Position numbers and translations under genes: made by a program. Source: Scalesia atractyloides (Eukaryota; Streptophyta; Magnoliopsida; Asterales; Asteraceae). From it: DNA of 64,000 nt. Below the pieces are notes generated by a model. It was not told the DNA's origin and ran no database searches. It worked only from the letters and a program-made list of their open reading frames with translations. The stretch covers positions 51,603,681 through 51,667,680 of the forward strand of contig CAMTDV010000007.1 in assembly GCA_947069175.1 (NCBI GenBank). Reading direction: 5' to 3'. This document shows, one piece after another, positions 46,171 through 57,177 of this stretch. How positions within the stretch are numbered: the stretch's first letter is position 1; every line of letters begins with the position of its first letter.

Positions 46171-46953
46171 GTGGACTTCAAGAATTATCTTAAGCATAAG
46201 CGAAAGGAAAAGACCATTGAATACCTTCTGGTTCGTCTTCATATTGTAGAAGACAACAGGCTGTCACACAAAGGAAGTCAAGTTGAAGCTTCTGCAAAAG
46301 CGAACCTTGTGGAACATGGTCAATCCTCAAAGGGTCACAAGGGTAACAAAGGCCACAAGTTCAAGGGCAAGGGGAAAAACAAAGGTGTTGACCTTGGGCT
46401 AAAGAAAGGTGGTGTGAAGAAGAAGGTTGGTCCATTTATAGGGAAGTGTTACAACTGTGGACAAACTTATCACCGTGCTGACCAATGCAAAGAGCCTAAA
46501 CGTGAGACGGCTCTTATGGTTGATGATGATGGTATGCCCTTAGTGGCCATTATTTTAGACCTCACTGCCATGATGGAGGAGGTAAATTTGGTGGCTAATG
46601 AGCCAAAAGGGTGGTGGGTTGATACTTGGCAACCCGCCATGTGTGCCCAGACAAGACCCTCTTTAATACATTTAAAGATGTGGTGGGAGAAGAGAAGCTG
46701 TACATGGAAAATGCTGCTACAGCTGACAAAGGGAGAAGGTGATGTGATCTTAAATTGGACTTATGGGAAAGAGCTCACGTTGAAGAATGTGCTTTATGTT
46801 CCTGACCTGTGCAAGAGTCTTGTGTCGGGTTGGATTCTTAACAAGTTTGGCTTTCGTTTGATTTTTGAAAGTGACAAGTTTGTTTTAAGTAAGCGTGGTA
46901 TTTTGTTGGAAAGGGCTATGCCCAAAATGGCATGTTTAAACTTAATGTAATGT
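46171..46953 (+). pseudogene. gag: copia gag C-terminus with zinc knuckle, running into the protease region
   Basis: This is the longest open stretch of this copia (259 codons). It holds a Lys/Gly-rich basic segment (KGHKGNKGHKFKGKGKNKG) and the zinc knuckle CYNCGQTYHRADQC (CX2CX4HX4C, all ligands present, about 46447-46490). A protease-like region follows, with WWVDTW at 46612 where the catalytic DSGA motif should be; that motif is no longer readable because of a shift. After it come LTLKNVLYVPDLCKSLVS and FVLSKRGILL, the C-terminal landmarks of copia protease. The RNA-binding part looks intact; the protease is dead. Confidence 0.8.
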
Positions 46954-47019
46954 CTGTAAAGAAAAACATGGATAAAAATGCTAGTACTTCTGCTTACTTT
47001 GTTGAGTCTCCTAATGTTT

Positions 47020-47645
47020 AGCATGGACGTCTTGGTTATGTAAATTTTAATTCGAAGCCTCGTTTAAGTAAATTAGATTACATACCAACTTTTGCCATTG
47101 ACTCTAAAACAAAATGTAAAACATGTGGTGAAGCCAAACAAACAAGATCATCCTTCAAATTAGTTGAAAGAATAACTGAACCCCTTGATCTGATTCACAC
47201 AGATGTGTGTGACTTAAAATCAATTCTCATCAGAGGTGGTAATAAATATTTTATTACCTTTATCAATGACAATACAAGATATTGTTATGTTTACTTACTT
47301 AAGAGTAAAAATGAAGCAATTGACAAGTTTATCTTGTATAAAGCTGAAGTAGAGAACAACTCAACAAGAAAATAAAATATGTGAGAAGTGATAGATGAGG
47401 TGAATATGTTTCACCATTTGGGGAAGTATGTGCAAAAAGTGGCATAATACACGAGTGTACCCCTCCTTATACACCCCAATCAAATGGCATCACAGAGCGA
47501 AAGAGTCATACACTGAAAGAAATGATGAATGCCATGTTGATAAATTCTAGGATGAGCCAGGACATGTGGGAGGAGGCCATTTTGTCAGCCATTTTTTTGT
47601 TAAATAAAATACCTTTCAAGAATACGATGTAACACCTCATGAGTT
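47020..47645 (+). pseudogene. int: copia integrase (pre-integrase, zinc-binding and core domains), degraded
   Basis: The translation gives HGRLGYVNF (pre-integrase motif, normally WH.RLGH), then CKTCGEAKQTRSSF from the zinc-binding part and IHTDVCDLK with the first catalytic aspartate. FITFINDNTRYCYVYLLKSK is the core strand with a later D. Further on is TPPYTPQSNGITERKSHTL, which contains the catalytic glutamate (usual NG.AER). Stops and shifts occur near 47374-47400 and after 47630. Integrase inserts the cDNA into host DNA. Gene order (integrase before RT) is diagnostic for copia. Confidence 0.85.
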
Positions 47646-48180
47646 GGGGTGGGGACATAAATTATCCTATAAATAGTTGAAAGCGTAGGGGTGCCTGGCC
47701 AAGGTGATTGTTAAAACCCCCTAAGGCACTTAGAATAGGGCCCAAAACTGTTGACTGCATTTCCATTGGATATGCCAAAAATGGTAGCTCATATCGTTTT
47801 CTTGTATATGAATCCAAGAATCTTGATGTGCACAAGTATTCTATCATAGAGACAAGGCCAGGAAATGTGACTTACTTTGAAGAATAGTTTCAATGTTAGT
47901 ACAAACTCATGCGAGTTCTTCAAATCGTGCAAGTTCATCAACAATGGTTGATGAGATTGTTCGAGAGGAAACTCAAGAACAATCAGAGGCTGAAGAAGGT
48001 GAGCCAAGAAGAAGTAAAAGGCAAAGAACTGAGAAATCCTTTGGGCCTGACTTTCTTACATACATGGTTGAGAGTGAGCCTCAAACCTATCGAGAAGCAG
48101 TCACATCTTCAGATGGACCTCAACGGAAAGAAGCCATCAAGAGTGAAATTGATTCTATCTTGCAAAATCATACTTAGGAG
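47646..48180 (+). pseudogene. Integrase C-terminal/linker region of the copia polyprotein
   Basis: Frame-broken peptides include AKNGSSYRFLVYESKNLDVH near 47771 (usual: GYA..S.AYRFL) and a Glu-rich linker with QEQSEAEEGEPRRSKRQRTE, in the frame 47893-48177, that leads to the reverse transcriptase (SFGPDFLTYMVES). The linker is typical of the spacer between integrase and RT in plant copia. A TAG at 48176 separates it from the RT start. Confidence 0.7.
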
Positions 48181-48895
48181 CTAGTAGATCTTCCACCAGG
48201 GTGCAAACGACTTGGATATCGATGGATATTTAAGAAAAATATGAAAGCTGATGGCTTTGTCGACAAGTATAAGGCAAGGCTTGTGATCAAAGGGTTTAGA
48301 CAAAAGGAAGGTCTTGACTATTTTGACACATACTCGCATGTGACAAGAATAATCTCTATTAGATTGATGCTTGCAATTGCAACTTTGAGAAACTTGGAAA
48401 TACATCAAATGGATGTAAAAACCGCATTTCTTAATGGGGAATTAGAGGAATAAATTTACATGGAGCAACCAGAAGGTTTCTCTGCTCCTGGCCAAGAGGG
48501 AAAAGAGTGTAAACTCGTCAAATCATTATATGGCTTGAAGCAAGCTCCAAAACAATGGCATCAAAAGTTTGACCAAGTTATGCTTAGTAATGGTTTCAAA
48601 TAATGAATGCGATAAATGTGTCTATGTGAAAGACACTTCTAAAGGTTATGTGATCTTATACCTTTACGTAGATGATATAGTTATCATTGGGAGTGATGAT
48701 AAGATGATCAGATCTATTAAAGACATGTTGAAAACGATATTTGACATGAAAGATATGGGTCTAGCTGATGTGATTCTTGGAGTAAAGATCATTAGAACCC
48801 AAACTGGTTTGGTGCTAAGTCAATCTCATTATGTTGATAAAATCCTTCAAAAGTTCAATCCAGAGGACACGAGTGTAGCTTAAACTCCAATTGAT
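48181..48895 (+). pseudogene. rt: copia reverse transcriptase, degraded
   Basis: Conserved RT_RVT2 blocks appear in order: the start ELVDLPPGCKRLGYRWIFKK, KARLVIKGFRQKEGLDYFDT, the first catalytic region HQMDVKTAFLNGELEE (48409-48450), then a stop, SLYGLKQAPKQWHQKF, a shift near 48600, and LYVDDIVIIGS with the YVDD catalytic pair (about 48658-48690). KDMGLADVILGVKI and SQSHYVDKILQKF follow, up to a TAA near 48881. Catalytic residues survive but the frame does not, so no enzyme can be made. Confidence 0.9.
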
Positions 48896-49385
48896 ACCTC
48901 TCAAAATTTGTCAAAAAATAGAGGCGAGATGTTGCTCAATCGGAATACTCAAGGATCATTGGCAGTCTTAATATCTCATGTCATGTACTTGACAAGATTA
49001 TACTAGTAATCCTAGTTCGGAGCACTGGATGAGTATGACAAGATTATTAAGGTATTTGAGATACACAAGAAGCTATGGACTACAGTATGGCCAAAATCCA
49101 GTCGTTGTGGAAGGATTCAGTGACGCCAACTTGTGACGGCCATTTGCATACATTGTGATTGCCAATCAGCTATTGGTAGAGCTCAAAATGTAATGTATAA
49201 TGGCAGATCAAGGCGCATATGACGTCAGCACAACACGATACGACAACTACTCTTAACTGGAGTTGTCACGATTGACTATGTGAGGTCAAAGGATAACATT
49301 GGGGATCCGCTTACAAAAGGCTTAAGCAGAGAGGTAGAACATACGTCGTCGATGGAAATGGGACTAAAGCCCTTGGACTAAGTTT
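48896..49385 (+). pseudogene. copia RNase H remnant, strongly decayed
   Basis: Recognisable pieces are RLLRYLRYTRSYGLQYG near 49038, VVEGFSDANL near 49106, where an RNase H catalytic aspartate lies, and a C-terminal DGNGTKALGL near 49350 (usual: MGLK or GMGL). Part of the middle is missing: after SDANL the sequence jumps to an HIAANP-like region, so a deletion has removed the SGYVF and SSTEAEY motifs. Confidence 0.7.
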
Positions 49386-49910
49386 GTATAACAAAAAGCC
49401 TATCCTAGAAGATTGGAGATTGCATGATCTAGGTTCAATAGGACCACCTAACTGTACGAGCTGAGGTCACTGTGGGAGAGTACCTCAACATACAAAGGGA
49501 GTTACAAACTTCCTAGTCCATTCCTACTTGAAATCAGTGATATCAAGAGAGATTAAGCATATGGCTTTTAATGAATTGTAAATCACCTTTGTTAGAGAGA
49601 AGTGGGGTCAATTCGAATGGAATTGGGGGCATAATTCCAGAGCTCTCGCAGGACCAGGATGATGTTCCATGACCATAACGGACACGACTATGAGGGGTTA
49701 GGCAGACATAGAAGAGTAATGTGTGATGTGTAATAACGTCTACGTAAAAAGGAGCTGGTTCAAAGACATCGTGTCTATTAACCGCTAGAAGACTAAGTCT
49801 ATGTCACAAAGGAGGGTTTAAAGGGAAACCTACCTATCCTACATTACTTAACCACTAAAATTTTATCGTGACACTTGAGTGTATGGAAGATCTCCATTCA
49901 TGTGGGGGAT
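49386..49910 (+). other. 3' untranslated region and polypurine tract of the plus-strand copia
   Basis: No coding sequence. The purine tract CATGTGGGGGAT (49899-49910) abuts the 3' LTR, which is where plus-strand DNA synthesis would begin. Confidence 0.8.
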
Positions 49911-50849
49911 TGTTGGAAATTTTATAAATAATATCATATCATGAGTTAATATAATGATTATTTAATAATTAAGACAAGATGAATTAGAGATCAATGCCAT
50001 TAAGTTTGTGTGTTGGAACCATAAATATGTGGGAAAATGAGCTTGTCCCACATAGGTGGAAAGATAAATCTTTTGTGGGTTTATAATTAGAATTCACTAC
50101 ACGGATGTATTCTTGTGTGACAACTCACACCCAGTGGTAGCCAGGAGGGTGCGTAGCACCCGACACGCGCCCGCGCCTGGGCCGGGCCCGGGACGAAGGC
50201 GATGGGCGTAATTTGGTGCTTTGATGACGCACTTCGTACGCTCGCATCACCGCAAGCCGCCTTTAGTATATTTTTAGATGTGTCTTGGCTTGGTGTGGTC
50301 AACTAGAGACTGTTCAAGTTCCTACCTGACAAATATTAAGTCTTAGAATTCATTGTGTCATTGAATTTTAGAATTTATTTTTATTGAATTATGTATTCAA
50401 TATAGACTTATCATTTCAAATTGTAATAAGGATATACAAAGCTTTGTGCTTTGTTTTAGAGACACAGAATACTGAAATCGTATGGTTCAACAACACACAC
50501 TTCAAAAGAATTCCCTAACTTTGCATCTCTGCGTACTCTTGTTACAGGTAAACTTTCAGGTGCTAGGCTAATCTGTTAGTACAATCTACTTAGGCTGTTG
50601 TGCCTGGGAAACAGACGGGTTCACCTGGGTGGCCTGAAATCTGTTTTAAGGGAAGCGTGATCTTCACGTGCCTCAGTTACCTTTGTTTATGGTTTTCCTT
50701 ATTTTTTTCTTTGTAATTTGTTCTAGTTTAGTTTACATTTTTGTATTGTATTTCCTTTAAGTTTGGTTTTGTTCTTCTTTATGCGATGTAATCAGAATAT
50801 TAATTAATAAAATTGTTATTTTATTTATTTTGTGAACGTTTGTCCTACA
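49911..50849 (+). repeat. 3' LTR of the plus-strand copia element (939 bp)
   Basis: Begins TGTTGGAAATTTTATAAA and ends TTTGTCCTACA. It carries the same GC-rich block (50122-50265) with ACACGCGCCCGCGCC as the 5' LTR, with several changes in it. Followed by the duplication agcct (50850-50854). Confidence 0.9.
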
Positions 50850-50854
50850 AGCCT

Positions 50855-53028
50855 TATGTCGATAAAAAATAAAAAAACGAAGAGCGATACCGGTACCGAT
50901 GTTGTTCAGTTAATATCGGTTAGGTTGGTTTGCATTCCGTGTTATTTCAATATAAATTTTATTGATAAAAAATACTCTGCCGCTGTCATACCAAACCGAC
51001 TGAGTATCAATTTTAATTGTTTTCCTTCAGATAAGTTAATAGCGTCTCACTATCATACTGTAGTGAAAAGCATCATTTCGGTACAAGAGTTTATTTATAT
51101 TGTTTTTTTTCTAACAATAAACTGACCTCGTAGTGCTACTGTACCATATCGAACATCGGTACCAGCACCTGCATTTATTTTTATGATTTTCGGTTTTAAA
51201 AATCTTCATTTATACCACCCTATCTATGACGATAAATGAATAACTACCAGTTTCGTGACACTTTGAACTGATCGGTGTCATATGAACAATATCGGTGACA
51301 GTTCGGTGTTGTTTTTTGTTTTTGGTCGTGTAAAACATGTGTTGATTTATATACCAAGTGTGTGTATCGTACTGATACTGTAACGAATTGAACCGATACC
51401 GATCTAATGCACACGGTAACGTACCATCATATCAAGCAGGCAAGTAACTTGTAATGTTAAAAATATAAACATAGATGCGGATTTTTTTTTAAAAAAGGTA
51501 ACTACCAAAAAACAAATTTAAACTTATATAAATACTTAAAAATGTGATTTACTATTCTTCATAAGTTCCAATTATTATGTATAATAATAGTGGGATTCCC
51601 GTGAGATTCGCTGTGGGCATTTGGTCATTATCGGTCTGTTTCATTATAGTACCAATATGAAACCGGCACTTGGCATAACAATTGTTGTCAATCAACACAT
51701 TTTTTACATCGTTTGAATACCATAAAAACAAATGCCCGTACCGATATCGGTGTTGTTTGGTCAGTTTCGGCCCGTTACGATACCGGTATCGTACAAACAC
51801 TCGATATAGCTTACAGTTTACGATACCAAAAATACTTTATTGTGAATATTACTTCGTGTTCAATAAATTTTATAACGCCACGTCGAGAATTCTATAAAAA
51901 CGAATAGGTACAGTTACCGATGTTTTGGTCCGTATATGTTTGGTTTGTGATGATTAAAACATCAACTATATATGACCCGATCCAATACCGATATTGTTTG
52001 GTCGGTATATATTTGATTTGTGATAATCAACTGTATATGACCTGTTTTCAATAAATTTATATCACAATATTTAAAAACAAACATATAATTCAAGTTATAA
52101 GAAAAATAATTAAATTATATAATAAATAAAATATTATTAAAAAATTGAAATAATTATTTAAAAATCAAAATTGCTAATCAGGAAGAAAAAAAATCATTTA
52201 AAATCAAAATAACTATTCATAAAGAATTTGTTTTATTAAAAAATCAAAATCTCTGAAGAAAAAAAATGAAACAACTATTTAAAAAATCAAAACCACTATT
52301 AATAGCCACTTTTAAATTATATATATATAATAATAATAACTAGTGTTTAACCCCGTGTTGGAGGCGTGGGTTGTAAAACTGTGTCAAGTAGTATGCAAAC
52401 GGCGACCAATACCGGGAAAATCGTAAAACAAAAACGCCTATTTATATCGTCACGTGATGTAAAACGTAGGCAAAGGCAATCACTAACTTATACCGTAAGC
52501 TAACATAAAACCCAAACAAACTTAAATTTATATCGAGAAAACATTAATTTAGAGAAAAAATAAAAACCAAGGGCCAAAAGTAAAAACACATAGAACTTAA
52601 GGACTAAAAATGTAATAAAACATTTTCACTACAATACAAAACTATAAAAAAACAAAACAAAAAATAGGAAAGAAAGAAAATTCACTATTTTTTTAACGAC
52701 AAAATTATATAATCACTACTCCAAAATTACACAAAGTTTATTATATACCAGGAGTTAAACCCTATTTTTCTAAGAGACTCAAAACATCTACCACCCTATC
52801 AAAGTGATGATAACAAAGTTCACTATTGCTAAGAGCCTACTTGAATTGTATATATATAATATAATGATACATATAATATTAAAAATCAAATAATAACGTT
52901 TAGAAAAATAAATATCAAACACGTTACAGCGGCAAATAAAAGAGCCTATGTTCAAAATAGGAGACCGTGCGATTCTTGTTAAAAGTTAACTGCACAAGCA
53001 CCCACCATAGTTTAGTTTAACGACAAAA
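50855..53028. repeat. Unclassified AT-rich repeat family, continuation of 29169-31204
   Basis: Same style as left of the copia: CGATACCGGTACCGATGTTG and GATACCGGTATCG words, and GC patches at about 51592 (GGGATTCCCGTGAGATTCGC) and 52347 (TTTAACCCCGTGTTGGAGGC). From 52080 to 52900 it is nearly pure A/T with A-runs. No gene. Confidence 0.55.
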
Positions 53029-53030
53029 GC

Positions 53031-53095
53031 TATCCTCACAATTTGAGTACATTAAGAAACCCCATTCTATCCTCACAATTTGAGTACATTAAGAA
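53031..53095. repeat. 28-bp direct repeat beside the SINE head
   Basis: 53031-53058 and 53068-53095 are identical (TATCCTCACAATTTGAGTAC, then ATTAAGAA), separated by nine bases. Confidence 0.9.
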
Positions 53096-53462
53096 TTATG
53101 GCCTAGTGGTAGAAAGATTTGTGTTTTTTAACGGAGACTAAGTTCGATCCTCATTTATGTCAATTTAGTAGATTAGGTAATGATAAATAGAGACTAGTCT
53201 CATTGTAGAGGTACCAGGTTCTACCCTGAGCCTAGCGAGTTTTTGTCTCACCGTGTGTTATGCCAAAGAGTGTTCAGCTCTTGTGGTAGTACAACATATG
53301 TCAAGCGGTAGTCAGCGGTATGGTTTTCCAGGGGAACCCCCAGGGCAAACTCTGAACCCAACGCGGGTCCGGTTAAGACAACATAGTCTGGCCGGAGTGT
53401 GACAACTTAACTCTCTGATTTGGAGAGTGCGATAATCTAATACAAACTGCCGTTAAAAAAAA
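53093..53462 (+). mobile_element. tRNA-derived SINE (about 370 bp)
   Basis: The A box TGGCCTAGTGG (53099-53109) and B box AGTTCGATCC (53141-53150) are at pol III promoter spacing. A non-tRNA body follows, and the 3' end is an A tract (53455-53462). GAAACCCC occurs both before the head (53056-53063) and after the tail (53464-53471) and may be part of a target duplication. SINEs have no coding capacity and use LINE proteins. Confidence 0.6.
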
Positions 53463-54327
53463 GGAAACCCCCCGTTCATGAGAATCGTACTCTTTTGAAC
53501 TACTTATTTAATGTTATCTAATAAATCAAGTATTACTTATTTTATTGGTTGATAAAAGTTGTTTTAGCTGCCTTATTTTTGTGTGTTATCATATCAAGTA
53601 GGGATGAAAAACAAAATCCACTGACCATGACCAAACGATAACCGAAAAACCAAGAAAAAAAACTGAGACACAATGTTCGAACAAAATAGAAACCAACGGC
53701 TGAGTCATACACATTTATAAAATCGAATCGATAGAAAACTCAACCATTAGAAACCGAACGAACTGAATCTCGTATTCTATAGCTCTTAGAAACCAATGGC
53801 ATCCATGTTTCCCCTCTTCGTTAGTGTGGTAACACCGTTTAGGGCTAAATCAGGTGGGGTCTATTCTCAAAGCACCAATAAACTTTTTATTTAACTTTTA
53901 GTTAAACCGTATCATAACAGTTAAATAGTTGATTAAGTAAAACTTATTGTTTATATGACTATGAGGATGGGCGTTATATTAAACCACAAAGGATGGTTTA
54001 GTGGTATTGAAAAGAAAAGGGTAGATAATGTAAATAAGCGTAATGTTATTGATCATTTGGTGGATACAAGATCCAATCCAATTGGGGGTACAGAATAATG
54101 AGCTGGATCTCATCGCATCTACCTACCTTCCTCTGTAGCTGGCAATCCGTTGTAATCATACGGGTCCACCCGAAAGTTTACCCGTATATCCTCTCTCAAT
54201 ATCTGAAGCAATTTGGTTTGTCTTATTACGTTTCCCCAATTCGAATTGGCGGGAAATTGTTGTTATTTATGGAAATTGAGTGGTGAATTAGTGAATTGAT
54301 TGAGAAAAAGGAGATGGGTGTTTCAGA
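53463..54327. other. Non-coding stretch, low-copy in appearance, left flank of the copia array
   Basis: From about 53480 to 53800 it is A-rich with short repeats of an ACCGAAAAACCAAG type. From about 53940 to 54327 the composition is more balanced and I see no repeat signatures, which could be a promoter or 5' region of a host gene. It ends GGAGATGGGTGTTTCAGA directly before the LTR, with a potential ATG at 54314. The 62-codon frame at 54098-54286 has no recognisable domain. Confidence 0.4.
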
Positions 54328-55250
54328 TGTTGAAAACAATTTAATTAAACAGAAAATTAATTATTTTATTATTAATTATCGAGTTATTGACCAAACCAGT
54401 TTATTCCAATTTGAACAAACTAATTGAAGAAAGGTAGAATGAGACTTTCCCGTTATCGGACGAATTTAAATAACACGCAAAAACTAAAACTAACATGGCG
54501 ATTTAAGAAACCGAGATTCTTGAACTGCACGGATGATTCCTGTCCTTAAAGGATTTTACGCGCTCGTATTGCTATGAGCTGCAGCGTAAACTCCCAGGAT
54601 TTAATGCAGAACTGGTATGGTATTCCAACAGCAATGGAAACCAGAAAACACAGAAGCTGGAGAAGAAACAGGTTCACCAGAGAAGAAGGCTGCGAAAATT
54701 GTGTGTATAAATGGGTAGCAGGAGGCCTTTATTTATAGGTTGGGATTTCAACAGAGAATGAGAAAAACGGAGAATGGGATAAACATTATTAACAAATTCG
54801 AATATAAACTCCAAGAGATATCCATCTCAAATTCGAATTCCTAGACTAATCCCATATGAATTCGAACTGGTGGAGATAACCCCCACTGTTTCGAATTCAT
54901 CTCTATCCCAATCTTAACTCAGCTCTATCTCGATCCACAGATCTAACACACCTGAACCGAACCCTAGCTAAAAATAAAAGCTCCTCAGCTCCTAGGGATG
55001 ATGCGTACGTGCGAAGTGCAAAGTGTGCCTCAAAAGCGCCCATTCGCGCCCCAAACGCGCCCATTCGCTAGCTCGCGGCTCGGCTCGGCTCGGCGCGCGT
55101 GTGGGCTTTACCCACTTCTCAACCCATTTAACACTTTAGAGGCCCATAAGGGGTAATCCCTTATAAGGCACTCAACTTTCACCTCCTCCACCAATGTGGG
55201 ATGGAGGAAACATACCAACTTTTATGTTCCCACCATTAATATTTCCAACA
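54328..55250 (-). repeat. LTR A of the minus-strand copia array (923 bp)
   Basis: Plus-strand text runs from TGTTGAAAACAATTTAATT to ATTAATATTTCCAACA. On the minus strand it starts TGTTGGAAATATTAATGG. It contains a TATA box CTATAAATA (54730-54738, minus) and a GC-rich block (55008-55105) with GATGCGTACGTGCGAAGTGC and repeats of GGCTC. It serves as 3' LTR of internal 1. Confidence 0.9.
54730..54737 (-). promoter_or_regulatory. LTR TATA box of the copia array
   Basis: TATAAATA followed by AAGG on the minus strand. It is conserved in LTR B (60233-60240) and LTR C (62950-62957), at the expected U3/R position. Confidence 0.55.
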
Positions 55251-55709
55251 ATCCCCCACCAAGTTGGAATGTTTCCTTTCACTTAGACAGATGATGTCAC
55301 TAGGTGTCATGAAGATTAAACCCAGTTTATGTTGATAAACAAAAAGAGACAGATCCGATGGTGTCCTATGGAATTAAACCATTAATTTGATAGCCCCCTT
55401 CGGTTTACCCCCACACATCACCGGCTGACTTTGCGTTCTGACTGAGCGCGAATATGGCCGTGCACTATAAATCCTTACCCCTAGATCATATAGGCAAAGT
55501 TTTATATCATCCACGTTGCTTGGATGCCTCCAAAACTTTGTTAAGAGCATTAGCTCACCCTTGTTCTCGGCAACGACGTACTATCATACCTCACATGGAT
55601 CTATCAAAAAATTGATAGTACCTTCTATCGTTAAGTGACTTCGTTTTTACCCATTAAACATGCGAAATAGGAGCACTAAGTTCAAGTTGGGTTTCCATCA
55701 CTAATGATT
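55251..55709 (-). other. 3' untranslated region and polypurine tract of internal 1
   Basis: Minus-strand GGTGGGGGAT (55251-55260) abuts LTR A. The rest is non-coding. Compared with internals 2 and 3 this copy lacks about 50 bp after 55475 (the segment at about 60936-60986). Confidence 0.8.
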
Positions 55710-56283
55710 CTATTGTGGTTTTAGACCCATGTCTCTCGCGGTATTCACTACCAAATCTCTCGTCAGAGGTTTAGTAAATGGATCAGCCAAGTTCTTACTC
55801 GTCTTGACATAGACAACCTTGATGGTACCACTTTCAAGAAGTTGTCTCACATAATTGTGCCGTAGACCTATGTGTCTTGACCTCCCATTATACACTGCGT
55901 TGTATACTTTAAATAGTGTGGCTTCACTATCACAATACATGGGAATATACGGCATTGGAACATCCCACAAACGGATGTCCGTAAGTAGATCTCTAATCCA
56001 CTCTGCTTCATTACCAGCCGCAGCTAGTGCTATGAACTCAGTTTCCATAGTTGAGTGGGCAATACACGTCTGTTTCTTGCTCGCCCAAGAAATTGCTCCT
56101 CCTACTGGAGTGTAAATCCACCCACTTGTAGATTTTGAATCACTGGTGTGATCAATCCAGCTCGTATCAGAATAACCTTCGAATATTCTGGAATTAGACG
56201 TGTATGTCAGTTCTAAGTTACTGGTCGTTTTCAGGTATCCAAGTACTCTACCCACTGCTTTCCAGTGTTCTGTCCCTGGATTG
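55710..56283 (-). pseudogene. copia RNase H domain, internal 1
   Basis: The open stretch 55710-56255 (181 codons) has RNase H landmarks in order: GYSDTSWIDHTSDSKSTSGW (first catalytic Asp), ISWASKKQTCIAHSTMETEF (catalytic Glu), MYCDSEATLFKVYNA (Asp), GRSRHIGLRHNYVRQLL, and the C-terminus FTKPLTRDLVVNTARDMGL. It degrades the RNA strand of the hybrid during cDNA synthesis. It is joined upstream to reverse transcriptase but separated from it by a TAA in frame near 56290, so the polyprotein is interrupted. This domain itself looks intact. Confidence 0.9.
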
Positions 56284-57177
56284 ACAGTATACTAACTCAG
56301 TTTGCTTACAGCAAAAGCAATATCAGGACGAGTGCAATGTGTTGCATACATCATACTTCCAATAGCACTCGCATACTCCGGTTGAGCCACTGCTCTCCCT
56401 GAGTTCACATTAAGTTTCACACCTGGATCAAATGGGGTATTAAACTCTTTAATGTTCAAGTGTTGAAACTTAGTCAGAATTTTCTCTATGTAATGAGATT
56501 GACTAAGAGAAATCTGACTTTCAGTTCTTTGCACCTTGATCCCAAGAATGGTATCAACTTCTCCTAGATCTTTCATCTTAAAGTTCGAGGACAGATATTT
56601 ATTAGTTTCAGAAATACCTTCAAGGTGAGTGCTAATGATCAACATATCATCAACATAGAGACAAATCACGACTGTATAATCGGGTTCGCATTTAGTACAG
56701 ATACACCTATCAGCACTATTGTGTCGAAACCCGAAAGCAGTCACAGTGGTGTCAAACCTCTCATGCCACTGTTTAGGAGCTTGCTTCAAACCATAAAGAG
56801 ATTTAATAAGTCTACACATTTTGTTTTCTTGTCCACGCATCACAAACCCTTCTGGTTACTCCAAATAAATCTCCTCATTTAGATACCCATTTAGAAACGC
56901 AGTCTTTACATCCATTTGATGGATGTACAGCCCTTTCAAAGCAGACACCGCTATTAGAGTTCTAATAGAGATAATTCTAGCCACAGGTGCATAGGTATCA
57001 AAATAGTCGATTCTTTCTCTCTGCCTATACCCTTTAGCAACTAGTCTCGCTTTATAGGCAGAGATGGATCCATCTGGATGATACTTCCTTTTGAAAATCC
57101 ATTTGGATCCAATAGGTTTCTTTCCCTTGGGTAGATCAGCTAACTCTCAAGTTCCATTTCCCATAATAGAATCCATT
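56284..57177 (-). pseudogene. rt: copia reverse transcriptase, internal 1
   Basis: From the right: GSKWIFKRKYHPDGSISAYK, KARLVAKGYRQRERIDYFDT, VARIISIRTLIAVSALKGLY and the catalytic HQMDVKTAFLNGYLNEEI, then an in-frame TAA near 56857 in the conserved QPEGF block. The open stretch 56292-56843 continues SLYGLKQAPKQWHERF, LYVDDMLIIS with the YVDD pair, KDLGEVDTILGIKV, SQSHYIEKILTKF and THCTRPDIAFAVSKLS. All catalytic residues are kept; two stops and no large deletion interrupt it. It is the least decayed reverse transcriptase in the window. Confidence 0.92.

Larger units (their letters stand above)
31210..50849 (+). mobile_element. Ty1/copia retrotransposon (about 6.35 kb net) split by two later insertions
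   Basis: LTRs are 31210-32153 and 49911-50849, with a perfect 5-bp duplication agcct (31205-31209 and 50850-50854). Gag, integrase, reverse transcriptase and RNase H remnants follow in copia order (integrase before RT). Inserted in it are a long-LTR element (32214-43141, duplication attgt) and a solo LTR (43472-45821, duplication catct). Net length matches the minus-strand copia at 54328-60717, though the LTR sequences differ. The polyprotein is broken by several stops and frameshifts, so it is inactive. Confidence 0.88.

Noticed and set aside
55855..56115. 86-codon plus-strand frame, repeated at 61363-61623
   Set aside because: It is the antisense shadow of RNase H; its conservation follows from the pol copies on the other strand.
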